64,000 bases of DNA. It comes from CAWVSB01 sp046710535 (GTDB lineage: Bacteria > Pseudomonadota > Gammaproteobacteria > Pseudomonadales > CAWVSB01). Below, piece by piece: positions 1 to 8,781 of this stretch (position 1 is its first letter; the number at the start of each line of letters is the position of its first letter). Under the pieces are notes generated by a model, which worked only from the letters and a program-made list of their open reading frames with translations, was not told the DNA's origin and ran no database searches. The stretch lies in assembly GCA_046710535.1 (NCBI GenBank), contig JBKEHH010000001.1, positions 186,001 to 250,000 of the forward strand, in the 5' to 3' direction. Made by a program: the position numbers and the translations under genes.

Positions 1-1
1 T

Positions 2-601
2 AAGGCCACATGGCGGGCCGCTAGTGCTGGAGATGTGCTTGAAAGTGCGGTTGTGGTCGACACTTTAGCTGAGGCTGTTGCTGATTGTGGTTTGGTGTTG
101 GGCGCTAGTGCGCGCAGTCGCACTATACCGTGGACAGTTTATTCAGCGAGAGAGGCTGCTACCAAAGCTATTAATGATGCGGTGAACAATAAGGTGGCGT
201 TAGTTTTTGGCCGTGAAGACCGAGGGCTCACTAATGAAGAACTCCAGCAATGCCAGATTCACCTAAATATTCCGACTAGCGAGGAATACAGCTCGTTAAA
301 TTTAGCTATGGCTGTTCAAGTAGCTTGTTATGAAATGCGTATGGCAAGTATGGATGCTTTTGCGGGCGCGCAGGCCGAGCCAGAGTGGGATATCGATTAC
401 GCTAGTAGCGAAGATAATGAGCGGCTGTACCAGCATTTAGAGAAAACTATGACTAAAGTGGGGTTTTATAACCCTGAAATACCCAAGCAGCTGCCAACTA
501 GAATGCGTCGTTGGTTAGGGCGCAGTCGCATGGATCAGATGGAGGTTAATATTATGCGCGGATTTTTGGCTGCAGTAGAGCGGAAAACTGACGGGAAATA
601 A
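2..601 (+). CDS. trmJ: tRNA (cytidine/uridine-2'-O-)-methyltransferase TrmJ, C-terminal part
   Basis: SPOUT-class methyltransferase that 2'-O-methylates position 32 of certain tRNAs. The reading frame is open from the first bases of the window, so the gene starts upstream; the first internal ATG at 35 is not the real start. Visible are the segments TSARSRT-like (GASARSRTIPW), VFGREDRGLTNEEL and IPTSEEYSSLNLAMAVQ, which are the SAM-binding knot motifs of TrmH/TrmJ proteins, followed by the TrmJ C-terminal extension. It precedes iscR, as trmJ does in many gammaproteobacteria. About 199 residues are present out of roughly 250. Confidence 0.93.
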   Translation, partial: KATWRAASAGDVLESAVVVDTLAEAVADCGLVLGASARSRTIPWTVYSAREAATKAINDAVNNKVALVFGREDRGLTNEELQQCQIHLNIPTSEEYSSLNLAMAVQVACYEMRMASMDAFAGAQAEPEWDIDYASSEDNERLYQHLEKTMTKVGFYNPEIPKQLPTRMRRWLGRSRMDQMEVNIMRGFLAAVERKTDGK

Positions 602-623
602 CTTGAGTAAATTAGTTGGTCAT

Positions 624-648
624 ATAGTTGACTAAGTTAGTAGGGTAT
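624..648 (+). promoter_or_regulatory. Type 1 IscR-binding site
   Basis: A 25-bp partial palindrome running ATAGTTGACT..AGTAGGGTAT matches the E. coli type 1 IscR consensus (ATASYYGACT-RWWWY-AGTCRRSTAT) at 23 of 25 positions by my count; mismatches are at the 13th and 19th bases. It overlaps the -35 element and spacer of the iscR promoter, which fits autorepression by holo-IscR. Confidence 0.8.
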
Positions 649-656
649 TAGATAAT
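628..656 (+). promoter_or_regulatory. Sigma-70 promoter of the isc operon
   Basis: TTGACT (628-633), a 17-bp spacer and GATAAT (651-656) give a near-consensus sigma-70 promoter. It lies 37 bp upstream of the iscR start codon and inside the IscR site, so repressor and RNA polymerase would compete. Confidence 0.75.
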
Positions 657-692
657 TAGGACTGAATCTATAGCTATGAAGAAGGTGTACTT

Positions 693-1187
693 ATGCGCTT
701 AACAACGAAAGGACGCTACGCGGTAACAGCGATGCTAGACCTTGCACTGCATGCGCAGCAAGGGCCAGTAAGTTTGGCTGATATATCAGCTAGACAAGAA
801 ATTTCATTATCATATTTGGAACAGTTGTTTTCTAAGCTACGGCGCTGTGAGCTAGTGAGTTCGGTTCGTGGCCCAGGTGGTGGTTATAGGCTTAGTCGCC
901 AAATGGCTGATATAAACGTCGCGCAGATTATTGATGCAGTGAATGAGAAAGTAGATGCGACCAATTGTGGTGGCGAGGCTAACTGTCAAGATGGCAATGT
1001 TTGCTTAACCCATCATTTATGGGCAGATTTAAGTAGTCGAATTCACCAGTTTTTACATGATATCAGTCTTGAGACCTTAGTCTCTAAGCCTGATGTGCAA
1101 AATGTTTCAGCAAGACAAGATCGTATGGGAAATGAACGTGCAGCTATAGATACTAGCGAAAAAATCGCTGTATCACAGCTAGGTTAA
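693..1187 (+). CDS. iscR: Iron-sulfur cluster regulator IscR (Rrf2 family)
   Basis: Transcription factor that senses [2Fe-2S] status and represses the isc operon. The protein has 164 residues: an N-terminal Rrf2 winged helix (MRLTTKGRYAVTAMLDLAL) and the cluster ligands Cys92, Cys98, Cys104 and His107 with exact E. coli spacing (C-x5-C-x5-C-x2-H). It is the first gene of the isc operon and has an IscR box in its own promoter. The C-terminal tail after about residue 130 is variable, as usual. Confidence 0.97.
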   Translation: MRLTTKGRYAVTAMLDLALHAQQGPVSLADISARQEISLSYLEQLFSKLRRCELVSSVRGPGGGYRLSRQMADINVAQIIDAVNEKVDATNCGGEANCQDGNVCLTHHLWADLSSRIHQFLHDISLETLVSKPDVQNVSARQDRMGNERAAIDTSEKIAVSQLG

Positions 1188-1213
1188 TTAACAAATTTAA
1201 GCGGAGTTAAACA

Positions 1214-2428
1214 ATGCAATTACCGATTTATTTTGATTACTCATCTACTACACCAGTAGATCCCAGCGTTGCTAAAAAGATGATGGAATGCCTTACATTG
1301 GAAGGTAACTTTGGTAATCCAGCGTCACGTTCGCATACTTTTGGCTGGAAGGCTGAAGAAGCGGTTGAATTGGCGCGTAAGCAAGTTGCCGATTTGATCA
1401 ATGCTGATCCAAGAGAAATTGTATGGACTTCTGGTGCAACCGAGTCGAACAATTTAGCAATTAAAGGTGCTGCTCATTTTTACAAGCGTAAAGGTAAGCA
1501 TATTGTCACCTCTAAAATTGAGCATAAGGCAGTACTAGATACTTGTCGTCAGTTAGAGCGTGAAGGTTTCGAGGTTACTTATTTGCTGCCAGATGTTGGT
1601 GGAATTATTCAGCCTGAAGTTTTGAAAGCTGCTTTACGTGATGACACCTCTATCGTGTCATTAATGCATGCTAACAATGAAATTGGTGCGGTTAATGATA
1701 TTGCTGCGATTGGAGAAATTTGTCGTGAGCGTGGTGTGGTGTTTCACGTTGATGCAGCGCAAACTGTCGGTAAAATCGAAGTTGACATGCAGGCGATGAA
1801 AGTTGATTTGTTATCAATGTCAGCGCATAAAATGTATGGCCCTAAAGGTATAGGCGCTTTATATGTAAGTCGTAAGCCTCGTATTCGTCTAGAGTCACAA
1901 ATGCATGGCGGTGGGCATGAGCGCGGTATGCGCAGTGGTACTTTACCTACTCATCAAATTGTTGGTATGGGTGAGGCGGCGCGAGTTGCTAAAGAATTGA
2001 TGCCTGAGGATGCTAAAAAGACAGCAGCCTTGCGTCAACGCTTATTCGACGGCTTTAATAAGCTAGAAGAAGTCCACGTTAATGGCAGTTTTGATCAATG
2101 TTTACCTAATATACTAAATACTAGTTTCGCTTTCGTTGAAGGTGAGTCGTTAATTATGTCATTGCGAGATTTAGCTGTTTCATCAGGTTCAGCCTGTACT
2201 TCAGCTTCATTAGAGCCTTCTTATGTACTGCGTGCGTTGGGCTTGCCAGATGAATTAGCCCATAGTTCGCTGCGATTTGCAGTAGGGCGTTTCACTACAG
2301 AAGAAGAAGTTGACCACGCGATTGTAAAAGTTAAAGAAGCGGTAAATAAATTACGTGAACTATCGCCACTATGGGACATGTTTCAAGACGGTGTTGATTT
2401 AAACACTGTGCAATGGGCAGAACATTAA
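1214..2428 (+). CDS. iscS: Cysteine desulfurase IscS
   Basis: PLP enzyme that removes sulfur from cysteine and passes it as persulfide to IscU for Fe-S assembly, and to tRNA thiolation enzymes. 404 residues, the usual IscS length. The PLP lysine lies in SMSAHKMYGPKGIGALY; the flexible-loop nucleophile is the cysteine in SSGSACTSASLEPSYVLRAL (about residue 328). The C-terminus ends LNTVQWAEH, the tail used for IscU contact. A ribosome site (AAGCGGAG) precedes the ATG. Second gene of the isc operon. Confidence 0.98.
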   Translation: MQLPIYFDYSSTTPVDPSVAKKMMECLTLEGNFGNPASRSHTFGWKAEEAVELARKQVADLINADPREIVWTSGATESNNLAIKGAAHFYKRKGKHIVTSKIEHKAVLDTCRQLEREGFEVTYLLPDVGGIIQPEVLKAALRDDTSIVSLMHANNEIGAVNDIAAIGEICRERGVVFHVDAAQTVGKIEVDMQAMKVDLLSMSAHKMYGPKGIGALYVSRKPRIRLESQMHGGGHERGMRSGTLPTHQIVGMGEAARVAKELMPEDAKKTAALRQRLFDGFNKLEEVHVNGSFDQCLPNILNTSFAFVEGESLIMSLRDLAVSSGSACTSASLEPSYVLRALGLPDELAHSSLRFAVGRFTTEEEVDHAIVKVKEAVNKLRELSPLWDMFQDGVDLNTVQWAEH

Positions 2429-2464
2429 TCAATTTAGCGCAATTTAGCGCATCGGAGAAATATT

Positions 2465-2842
2465 ATGGCTTATAGCGATAAAGTATTAGACCACTATGAA
2501 AACCCAAGAAACGTTGGCCGTTTAGATGCTGACTCTGCGAAGGTGGGAACCGGTATGGTTGGCGCACCGGCGTGTGGCGATGTTATGCGTTTACAGATTC
2601 AAGTAGGCGACGACGGTATTATTGAAGATGCAAAATTTAAAACCTATGGTTGCGGTTCTGCTATTGCATCAAGCTCATTGTTAACGGAGTGGGTAAAGGG
2701 TAAAACTTTAGACCAAGCTTCAAAAATAAAAAATACTGATATCGCTGAAGAATTGGCTTTACCACCAGTTAAAATTCACTGTTCGGTATTGGCTGAAGAT
2801 GCTATTAAAGCAGCGATAGACGATTTAAAAAGTAAGCAATAA
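2465..2842 (+). CDS. iscU: Fe-S cluster assembly scaffold IscU
   Basis: Scaffold on which new [2Fe-2S] clusters are built before HscA/HscB release them. 125 residues. The three ligand cysteines are visible in GAPACGDVM (about 37), KTYGCGSAIASSS (about 63) and KIHCSVLAEDAI (about 106). The LPPVK motif recognised by HscA is present (ELALPPVKIHC). Lies between iscS and iscA with ordinary operon spacing. Confidence 0.98.
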   Translation: MAYSDKVLDHYENPRNVGRLDADSAKVGTGMVGAPACGDVMRLQIQVGDDGIIEDAKFKTYGCGSAIASSSLLTEWVKGKTLDQASKIKNTDIAEELALPPVKIHCSVLAEDAIKAAIDDLKSKQ

Positions 2843-2857
2843 AAGGTAAGTAAAATA

Positions 2858-3181
2858 ATGGCGATTTCATTAACAGAACCAGCGGCTAAGCATATTAAAG
2901 GCCAGTTGGATGCGCGTGGTAAGGGTCAGGGTATTAAGGTCGGTGTTCGTACCACTGGCTGCTCTGGAATGGCCTATGTGCTTGAGTTTGTTGATGAAAT
3001 TGATCAAGAAGATCAAATGTTTGAGGGTTTTGGTGCCAAAATATTTATTGACCCGAAAAGCTTGGTCTACATAGATGGTACGCAGCTGGATTACGTAAAA
3101 GAAGGCTTGAATGAAGGTTTAGAATTTAATAATCCTAACGTAACCGGTGAGTGTGGTTGCGGCGAAAGCTTCCAAGTTTAA
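2858..3181 (+). CDS. iscA: Iron-sulfur carrier/assembly protein IscA
   Basis: A-type carrier that delivers clusters to [4Fe-4S] client proteins. 107 residues, with the three conserved cysteines in TTGCSGMAY and the C-terminal GECGCGESF. Fourth gene of the isc operon, 15 bp after iscU. Confidence 0.97.
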   Translation: MAISLTEPAAKHIKGQLDARGKGQGIKVGVRTTGCSGMAYVLEFVDEIDQEDQMFEGFGAKIFIDPKSLVYIDGTQLDYVKEGLNEGLEFNNPNVTGECGCGESFQV

Positions 3182-3208
3182 TTAATAGATTAGATTGGGA
3201 ACTCGATA

Positions 3209-3736
3209 GTGGATTTTGATACTGACTACTTTACTTTGTTCAATTTACCGCAGCAATTTTCTGTTGATAATGCGGCGTTAAGTAATACCTATCGGAATTT
3301 GCAAAAACAATATCATCCCGATCGACATGCCCGCGCTTCCGATCAAGAGCAGCGTATGGCATTACAGTACGCCGCTTATATCAATGAAGGTTTGGAAGTT
3401 TTACGCTCACCGGTTAAACGCGCAATATACTTATTGGGCCTAGCCGATGTTGAGTTTAAGAGCGATAATCTTGCCTCTGATCCACAATTTTTAATGCAGC
3501 AAATAGAGTGGCGTGAAGAGTTGGCTGAATTGCCCGGCACTGTAGAGCCTGCTGTTAATTTAGAAAAATTTATTGCCGAGGTTGAGGCAGAGTTAATTGT
3601 TTATGAAGCTCGTTTTGAAGAAGCAATGAAAGCACTAGACTACGACACCGTTTTACCACTAATTAGTAAAATGCAGTTTGTCAGTAAATTGCTCAATGAA
3701 GCCGAACAAGTCGAAGATCAGTTGCTAATTAGTTAG
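3209..3736 (+). CDS. hscB: Fe-S co-chaperone HscB
   Basis: J-domain protein that brings IscU to HscA and stimulates its ATPase. 175 residues; J domain at the N-terminus with the diagnostic HPD in QKQYHPDRHA, followed by the three-helix IscU-binding domain. The start codon is GTG at 3209 preceded by GGGA; no upstream ATG fits. It lies 27 bp after iscA. Confidence 0.95.
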   Translation: MDFDTDYFTLFNLPQQFSVDNAALSNTYRNLQKQYHPDRHARASDQEQRMALQYAAYINEGLEVLRSPVKRAIYLLGLADVEFKSDNLASDPQFLMQQIEWREELAELPGTVEPAVNLEKFIAEVEAELIVYEARFEEAMKALDYDTVLPLISKMQFVSKLLNEAEQVEDQLLIS

Positions 3737-3755
3737 CGCAAGGAATTAAGTGTAA

Positions 3756-5627
3756 ATGGCTTTAATGCAAATATCAGAACCTGGGCAAACGCCAGCGCCA
3801 CACAAACGCAAAGTTGCAGTGGGTATCGATTTGGGTACGACTAATTCTTTAGTAGCCGGAGTAAAAGGAGCAGAGGTAAATACCTTCGCCGATAATGAAG
3901 GCAGTCATCTGCTGCCATCGGTAGTACATTACGGTAAAGAGCATATTACCGTCGGCTCTAAAGCAATTGAAAAAGCTGTACAAGATCCTCTTAACACTAT
4001 TTTCTCTATCAAGCGCTTAATGGGGCGTGGCCTTGGTGATATTAAAACTTTGGCACAGCAATTGCCGTACGACTTCGCGGTAGATGATGGCGGTATGCCG
4101 CAAATTATTACTGTGCGAGGCCCCGTTAGCCCAGTAGAAATATCGGCTGAGATACTTAAATCACTTGCGCAGCGCGGCAAAGAAACCATGGGCGCTGACC
4201 TTGACGGTGTAGTTATTACCGTTCCCGCTTATTTTGATGACTCTCAGCGGCAAGCGACTAAAGATGCTGCGCAAGTTGCAGGCCTAAATGTATTGCGACT
4301 GTTAAACGAGCCAACTGCCGCGGCTGTTGCTTATGGTTTAGATGAAAGCGAAGAGGGTATAACCGCTGTATACGATTTAGGCGGTGGTACTTTTGATATC
4401 TCAATATTAAGCTTAACTAGTGGTGTGTTTGAAGTATTGGCCACTGGCGGTGATTCTGCTTTAGGTGGCGATGATTTCGACCATGCAGTCGCACAATGGG
4501 CGCTGACGCAGCTAATAGATTTTGATGTAAGTAATAGATCGCTGCACCGAGCTTTATTGCTAGCAGCTAGAAAAGCGAAAGAGTCGCTAACAGTTAGTGA
4601 TAAAGCTGAGTTATTAATAGAAGGCTATGATGGCATTGTGCTAATGCTATCACTCGACGAATTTAATGGTTTGGTGAAGCCGCTAGTCGATCAGTCTTTA
4701 CTAGCGTGTAAAAAAACACTGCGCGATGCAGGGTTGAAACCCAAAGATGTCAATAATATAGTTTTGGTTGGCGGCTCTACTCGGGTGCCATTAGTTAGCA
4801 CTTTGGTAGAACAATTATTTGGTCAACTGCCACATAGTGATATTGATCCCGATAAAGTGGTGGCCATTGGTGCAGCTAATCAAGCCAATATTTTAGTCGG
4901 CAACGGTAAGTCCGATGATTTGTTGCTGTTAGATGTTATTCCATTGTCGCTAGGTATAGAGACAATGGGTGGTTTGATTGAAAAGCTTATTAATCGTAAC
5001 ACCACTATTCCTGTTTCTATGGCGCAGGAGTTTACTACCTATAAAGATGGTCAGACTGCGTTGGCGATTCATGTGTTACAAGGTGAGCGTGAGTTAGTAG
5101 CTGATTGTCGGTCTTTAGCCCGCTTTGAGTTACGCGGTATTCCGCCGATGGTAGCTGGCCATGCGCGTATATTAGTTACCTTTAAAGTAGATGCTGACGG
5201 CCTGCTAAGTGTTGTTGCCAAAGAAACCACTAGCGGTGTTGAGACAGCCATTCAGGTAAAGCCATCCTATGGTTTAACTGATGGGCAGATTTCATCAATG
5301 ATTAAGTCGTCATTTGAAAATGCGGCTAACGATAAAGAACTAAGAGCGCTGACTGAGCAGCAGGTTGACGCTGATAGATTATATGAAGATATCGTGGCGG
5401 CTTTGGCATTAGACGGTGAAGAGTTGCTGTCTGCTGATGAGCGAGCAGAGTTTGATGTGACGATGGCGGCCCTTAAAGCTGTTCGTAATAGCGGCAGCGC
5501 CAATGAAATTACTAAGGAAATTGAGCGGGTAGCAAATGCTAGTGAAGAATTCGCTCAACGTAGAATGAACAAGAGCATAAACAAGGCCCTTAAAGGCCAT
5601 ACCATTGACGAAATAGACGAGACTTGA
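3756..5627 (+). CDS. hscA: Fe-S protein maturation chaperone HscA (Hsp70 family)
   Basis: Specialised Hsp70 that binds the LPPVK motif of IscU and promotes cluster transfer. 623 residues. The nucleotide-binding domain shows GIDLGTTNSLVAG, the phosphate loop YDLGGGTFDISIL and LVGGSTRVPLV; the substrate-binding domain follows from about residue 390. The spacing and order hscB-hscA-fdx are canonical. Confidence 0.97.
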   Translation: MALMQISEPGQTPAPHKRKVAVGIDLGTTNSLVAGVKGAEVNTFADNEGSHLLPSVVHYGKEHITVGSKAIEKAVQDPLNTIFSIKRLMGRGLGDIKTLAQQLPYDFAVDDGGMPQIITVRGPVSPVEISAEILKSLAQRGKETMGADLDGVVITVPAYFDDSQRQATKDAAQVAGLNVLRLLNEPTAAAVAYGLDESEEGITAVYDLGGGTFDISILSLTSGVFEVLATGGDSALGGDDFDHAVAQWALTQLIDFDVSNRSLHRALLLAARKAKESLTVSDKAELLIEGYDGIVLMLSLDEFNGLVKPLVDQSLLACKKTLRDAGLKPKDVNNIVLVGGSTRVPLVSTLVEQLFGQLPHSDIDPDKVVAIGAANQANILVGNGKSDDLLLLDVIPLSLGIETMGGLIEKLINRNTTIPVSMAQEFTTYKDGQTALAIHVLQGERELVADCRSLARFELRGIPPMVAGHARILVTFKVDADGLLSVVAKETTSGVETAIQVKPSYGLTDGQISSMIKSSFENAANDKELRALTEQQVDADRLYEDIVAALALDGEELLSADERAEFDVTMAALKAVRNSGSANEITKEIERVANASEEFAQRRMNKSINKALKGHTIDEIDET

Positions 5628-5628
5628 T

Positions 5629-5967
5629 GTGCCAAAAATAGTTGTACTACCAAATAACGACTTATGTCCAGACGGTGCGGTAATAGAGGTTGAATCTGGT
5701 CAGAGTATTTGTCGAGTGTTACTAAATAACGACATACATATAGAGCATGCCTGTGAAATGTCATGTGCTTGCACTACCTGTCATGTGATTATTCGTGAAG
5801 GATATGACTCACTTGAAGAGGCGGACGAGTTGGAAGAGGACTATTTGGACAAAGCTTGGGGATTAGAGCCAGAGTCGCGCCTTAGTTGCCAGTCACTTGT
5901 GGCAGATGCGGATTTAGTGGTAGAAATCCCTAGATACACTATTAATATGGTTTCTGAGCATAATTGA
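5629..5967 (+). CDS. fdx: Isc-type [2Fe-2S] ferredoxin
   Basis: Electron donor for Fe-S assembly. 112 residues. The cluster ligands are in HACEMSCACTTCH (C-x5-C-x2-C) and, about 35 residues later, the cysteine in SRLSCQS. The start is GTG at 5629, just after the hscA stop (5625-5627); the nearby ATG at 5627 is out of frame. The protein has the long acidic helix of the adrenodoxin-like Isc ferredoxins (EEADELEEDYLDKAWGL). Confidence 0.95.
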   Translation: MPKIVVLPNNDLCPDGAVIEVESGQSICRVLLNNDIHIEHACEMSCACTTCHVIIREGYDSLEEADELEEDYLDKAWGLEPESRLSCQSLVADADLVVEIPRYTINMVSEHN

Positions 5968-5994
5968 GGCCAAATAAGTCGGTAGGAGGCTAGT

Positions 5995-6189
5995 ATGAAT
6001 TGGACTGATGTATACGATATTGCGGCAGATTTAGTTGAATCAAAACCTGATGTGGACCCTAAATATGTCCGTTTTACCGATCTGCATGCCTGGGTTATGG
6101 CTTTAGATGGGTTTGAAGGTGAAGCTGATCGCAGCGGTGAAAAAATCCTCGAGGCGATCCAGGCGGCTTGGATTGAAGAAATGGATTAA
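5995..6189 (+). CDS. iscX: Fe-S assembly protein IscX
   Basis: Small acidic adaptor that binds IscS and modulates its activity. 64 residues, beginning MNWTDVYDIAADLVES and containing DPKYVRFTDLHAWV, characteristic of the family (usually 64-66 residues). A strong ribosome site (TAGGAGG) lies upstream of the ATG. Last gene of the isc operon; a terminator follows. Confidence 0.96.
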   Translation: MNWTDVYDIAADLVESKPDVDPKYVRFTDLHAWVMALDGFEGEADRSGEKILEAIQAAWIEEMD

Positions 6190-6242
6190 AGTCAGTGTGA
6201 ATTAGTGCCCGTAAGCACCTATTTTTAATACAAAAACATGCT

Positions 6243-6270
6243 AAACCCGCGTATAATTTGCGGGTTTTTA
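6243..6270 (+). terminator. Rho-independent terminator after iscX
   Basis: AAACCCGC (6243-6250) and GCGGGTTT (6260-6267) form a perfect 8-bp stem with a 9-nt loop, and T's follow. It ends the isc operon 54 bp after iscX and separates it from ndk. Confidence 0.85.
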
Positions 6271-6328
6271 GGTCTAGGTAGATATAAAATACTACCTACA
6301 ACATTTCACTTACTTTTGGAGAGTTTAC

Positions 6329-6754
6329 ATGGCGGTAGAGCGCACCTTATCTATCATCAAACCTGATGCAGTTGCTAAGAATGTTATCGGGCAGATTTAT
6401 TCACGTTTCGAGAATGCAGGACTTTGTATTGTTGCCTCAAAAATGAAGCAATTAAGCAAAGCTGACGCTGAAGGTTTTTATGCAGAGCACGACGGGCGAC
6501 CATTTTTTAACGACCTAGTAGCATTCATGACTTCTGGCCCGGTAACGGTTCAGGTGTTAGAAGGCGAAGGCGCTATTGCAAAAAATCGTGAGCTAATGGG
6601 TGCAACTAATCCCAAAGAAGCTGACGCTGGCACAATTCGTGCTGATTTTGCTACATCAATTGATGCTAATGCTGCACACGGTAGTGACTCGCCAGAGTCT
6701 GCTGCGCGTGAAGTAGCATATTTTTTTGACGACAGCGAACTTTGTAGCCGTTAA
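6329..6754 (+). CDS. ndk: Nucleoside diphosphate kinase
   Basis: Transfers the gamma phosphate between NTPs and NDPs through a phosphohistidine. 141 residues, the usual length. The catalytic histidine is in the segment ANAAHGSDSPESA, and the N-terminus ERTLSIIKPDAVAKN is typical. A TGGAGAG ribosome site lies 7 bp upstream of the ATG. It has its own transcription unit start after the isc terminator and leads the rlmN-to-der series. Confidence 0.98.
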   Translation: MAVERTLSIIKPDAVAKNVIGQIYSRFENAGLCIVASKMKQLSKADAEGFYAEHDGRPFFNDLVAFMTSGPVTVQVLEGEGAIAKNRELMGATNPKEADAGTIRADFATSIDANAAHGSDSPESAAREVAYFFDDSELCSR

Positions 6755-6780
6755 TCAATTAGCACAACCGGGTTAAGCTC

Positions 6781-7992
6781 ATGGTTACTACAACCTCAAG
6801 TACTACATTATCAAACACTGCGGGTAGACCTGTGGTGTTTGATGCTGATAACAAAGTTAACTTACTTGGCTTAACCCGTCCTCGGTTGCGAGATTTTTTC
6901 CTCCAAATTGGAGAAAAACCTTTTCGCACCGACCAGCTTTTGAAATGGATACACCAGCGTGGTGTAACCAACTTTGACGACATGACTGATTTAAGTAGAG
7001 CACTAAGACTTAGATTGTCAGAGGTTGCTGAAGTAACTCCACCTGAAGTCGTCAGTGAACATATATCAACTGACGGCACTCGAAAGTGGGCGGTTAAAGT
7101 TACCAGTGGCAGTTTAGTTGAAACCGTTTTTATTCCCGATGGCGAGCGCGGCACTTTGTGTATTTCGTCGCAGGTCGGCTGCACCTTAGATTGCAGCTTT
7201 TGCTCAACCGGTAAGCAAGGGTTTCAACGTGATTTAACCTGCGCTGAAATCATTGGCCAAGTATGGTTGGCTAATCGCAGTCTTACCAAGTTTGATCCGC
7301 ATGCCAAAAGAGCCGTTACCAATGTCGTTATGATGGGTATGGGTGAGCCGCTACTTAATTTTGATAACGCCATAGATGCTGCTAATTTGTCGATGGATGA
7401 TTGCGCTTATGGTTTATCTAAGCGCCGCGTTACGTTGTCTACCTCTGGCGTAGTTACCGCAATGAAAAAAATGATTGGAATGACGGATGTGTCATTAGCG
7501 GTCTCCTTACATGCGGCCAATAATGAATTGCGTGATGAGTTAGTGCCCATTAATAAAAAGTATCCCATTGCGGTATTACTTGAAGCGATAAAAGATTATA
7601 TGGATAGCCTGCCGGATAGGCGTCGGGTAGTTACTATAGAATATACCTTGATCGACGGCGTTAATGATTCCGACGAGCAGGCGCTTGAACTGGTTGATGT
7701 GCTGCGTGATACTCCCTGTAAAATAAACATAATTCCGTTTAATCCGTTTCCACAATCCGGTTACAAAAAACCTAGTCGTAGAAGGACTGAGCGTTTCCAA
7801 AACATATTATTTAAGGCTGGTTATATCGTTACTGTGCGCACTACCCGTGGCGATGATATTGACGCAGCTTGCGGTCAGTTAGTTGGCCAAGTGAAAGATA
7901 AAACGAAGCGCAATGAGCGCTATCAACAAAAGTATGCTGAAAATAATAAAGACGCAGAGCAGGTCGTTCGATTCGTGTCAGCACAACAATAA
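6781..7992 (+). CDS. rlmN: Dual-specificity RNA methyltransferase RlmN
   Basis: Radical-SAM enzyme that makes 2-methyladenosine at A2503 of 23S rRNA and A37 of some tRNAs. 403 residues. The radical-SAM cluster motif C-x3-C-x2-C is in CTLDCSFCSTGKQGF, and the second catalytic cysteine is near the C-terminus (DDIDAACGQLVG). The N-terminal RNA-binding part begins about residue 25; the first ~20 residues are Thr/Ser-rich and may not be translated if a later start is used. Confidence 0.96.
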   Translation: MVTTTSSTTLSNTAGRPVVFDADNKVNLLGLTRPRLRDFFLQIGEKPFRTDQLLKWIHQRGVTNFDDMTDLSRALRLRLSEVAEVTPPEVVSEHISTDGTRKWAVKVTSGSLVETVFIPDGERGTLCISSQVGCTLDCSFCSTGKQGFQRDLTCAEIIGQVWLANRSLTKFDPHAKRAVTNVVMMGMGEPLLNFDNAIDAANLSMDDCAYGLSKRRVTLSTSGVVTAMKKMIGMTDVSLAVSLHAANNELRDELVPINKKYPIAVLLEAIKDYMDSLPDRRRVVTIEYTLIDGVNDSDEQALELVDVLRDTPCKINIIPFNPFPQSGYKKPSRRRTERFQNILFKAGYIVTVRTTRGDDIDAACGQLVGQVKDKTKRNERYQQKYAENNKDAEQVVRFVSAQQ

Positions 7993-8004
7993 GGGATATA
8001 GCAT

Positions 8005-8781
8005 ATGAAATGTCTCAAATTAGTTTATAAATTTAGTCTAGTGATACTGGTTGCCTTTAGTTTGAATGCTTGTGTTACTACTACAGAAAACTCAGGGTTC
8101 ACTAACAATAGTTCACCGGAATCTGCGTTGCTTAGTCATGTTGAAGCCTCTTATGACTATCTGCGCCGTGGTGATTTTGAAAATGCTCGTAGGCATTTAC
8201 GCAATGCTGCAGAGATCAATGATCGTGATGCAACTGTGCATAATGCTATGGCTTATTCTTATGAACTCAGTGGTGATTTAGATTTAGCTGATGAGACCTA
8301 TAGAAAAGCGATAAGTCTAGATGGGAGCTTAACTTCGGCGCGTAATAATTACGGTGTGTTTTTGTTTAAACAAGAACGGTACGAAGACGCTAGAGAGCAA
8401 TTTTCGAAGGTTGTAAAAGATACTTTATATCCCCGGCGTGGTGGTGCGTTTAATAGCTTAGGCGTGTGTGAGTTAAGGCTAGAGAATTACGATGGTGCCA
8501 GAATTGCATTTGAAAGAGCACTTGACTTAGATCGGTTAAATCGAGCGCCACTATTAGAGTTAGCAGCGGTAGGTGTTAAACAAAACGATTTTGAATATGC
8601 TAGAAAAAAATATGATACCTATAAGTTGGTGGCCGCTCAGTCAGCTCGAAGCTTATTGCTTGGCGCGGAAATCGCCCAGCACTACGATATGAAAAATGAC
8701 TTAGCGAGCATTGAGCTAGCGCTAAAAAATCGTTTCCCAGGCTCATTCGAATACCAAGAATTTAAAAAGCGTTTTAAATAA
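8005..8781 (+). CDS. pilF: Type IV pilus biogenesis lipoprotein PilF/PilW (TPR)
   Basis: Outer-membrane pilotin that helps assemble the PilQ secretin. 258 residues; the signal peptide ends in a lipobox (FSLNAC, Cys at about residue 23), followed by tandem TPR repeats (LRRGDFENARRHLRNAAEI, LSGDLDLADETYRKAISLD, and so on). The position between rlmN and rodZ is the standard place of pilF. Its stop overlaps the rodZ start by one base, implying coupling. Confidence 0.92.
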   Translation: MKCLKLVYKFSLVILVAFSLNACVTTTENSGFTNNSSPESALLSHVEASYDYLRRGDFENARRHLRNAAEINDRDATVHNAMAYSYELSGDLDLADETYRKAISLDGSLTSARNNYGVFLFKQERYEDAREQFSKVVKDTLYPRRGGAFNSLGVCELRLENYDGARIAFERALDLDRLNRAPLLELAAVGVKQNDFEYARKKYDTYKLVAAQSARSLLLGAEIAQHYDMKNDLASIELALKNRFPGSFEYQEFKKRFK

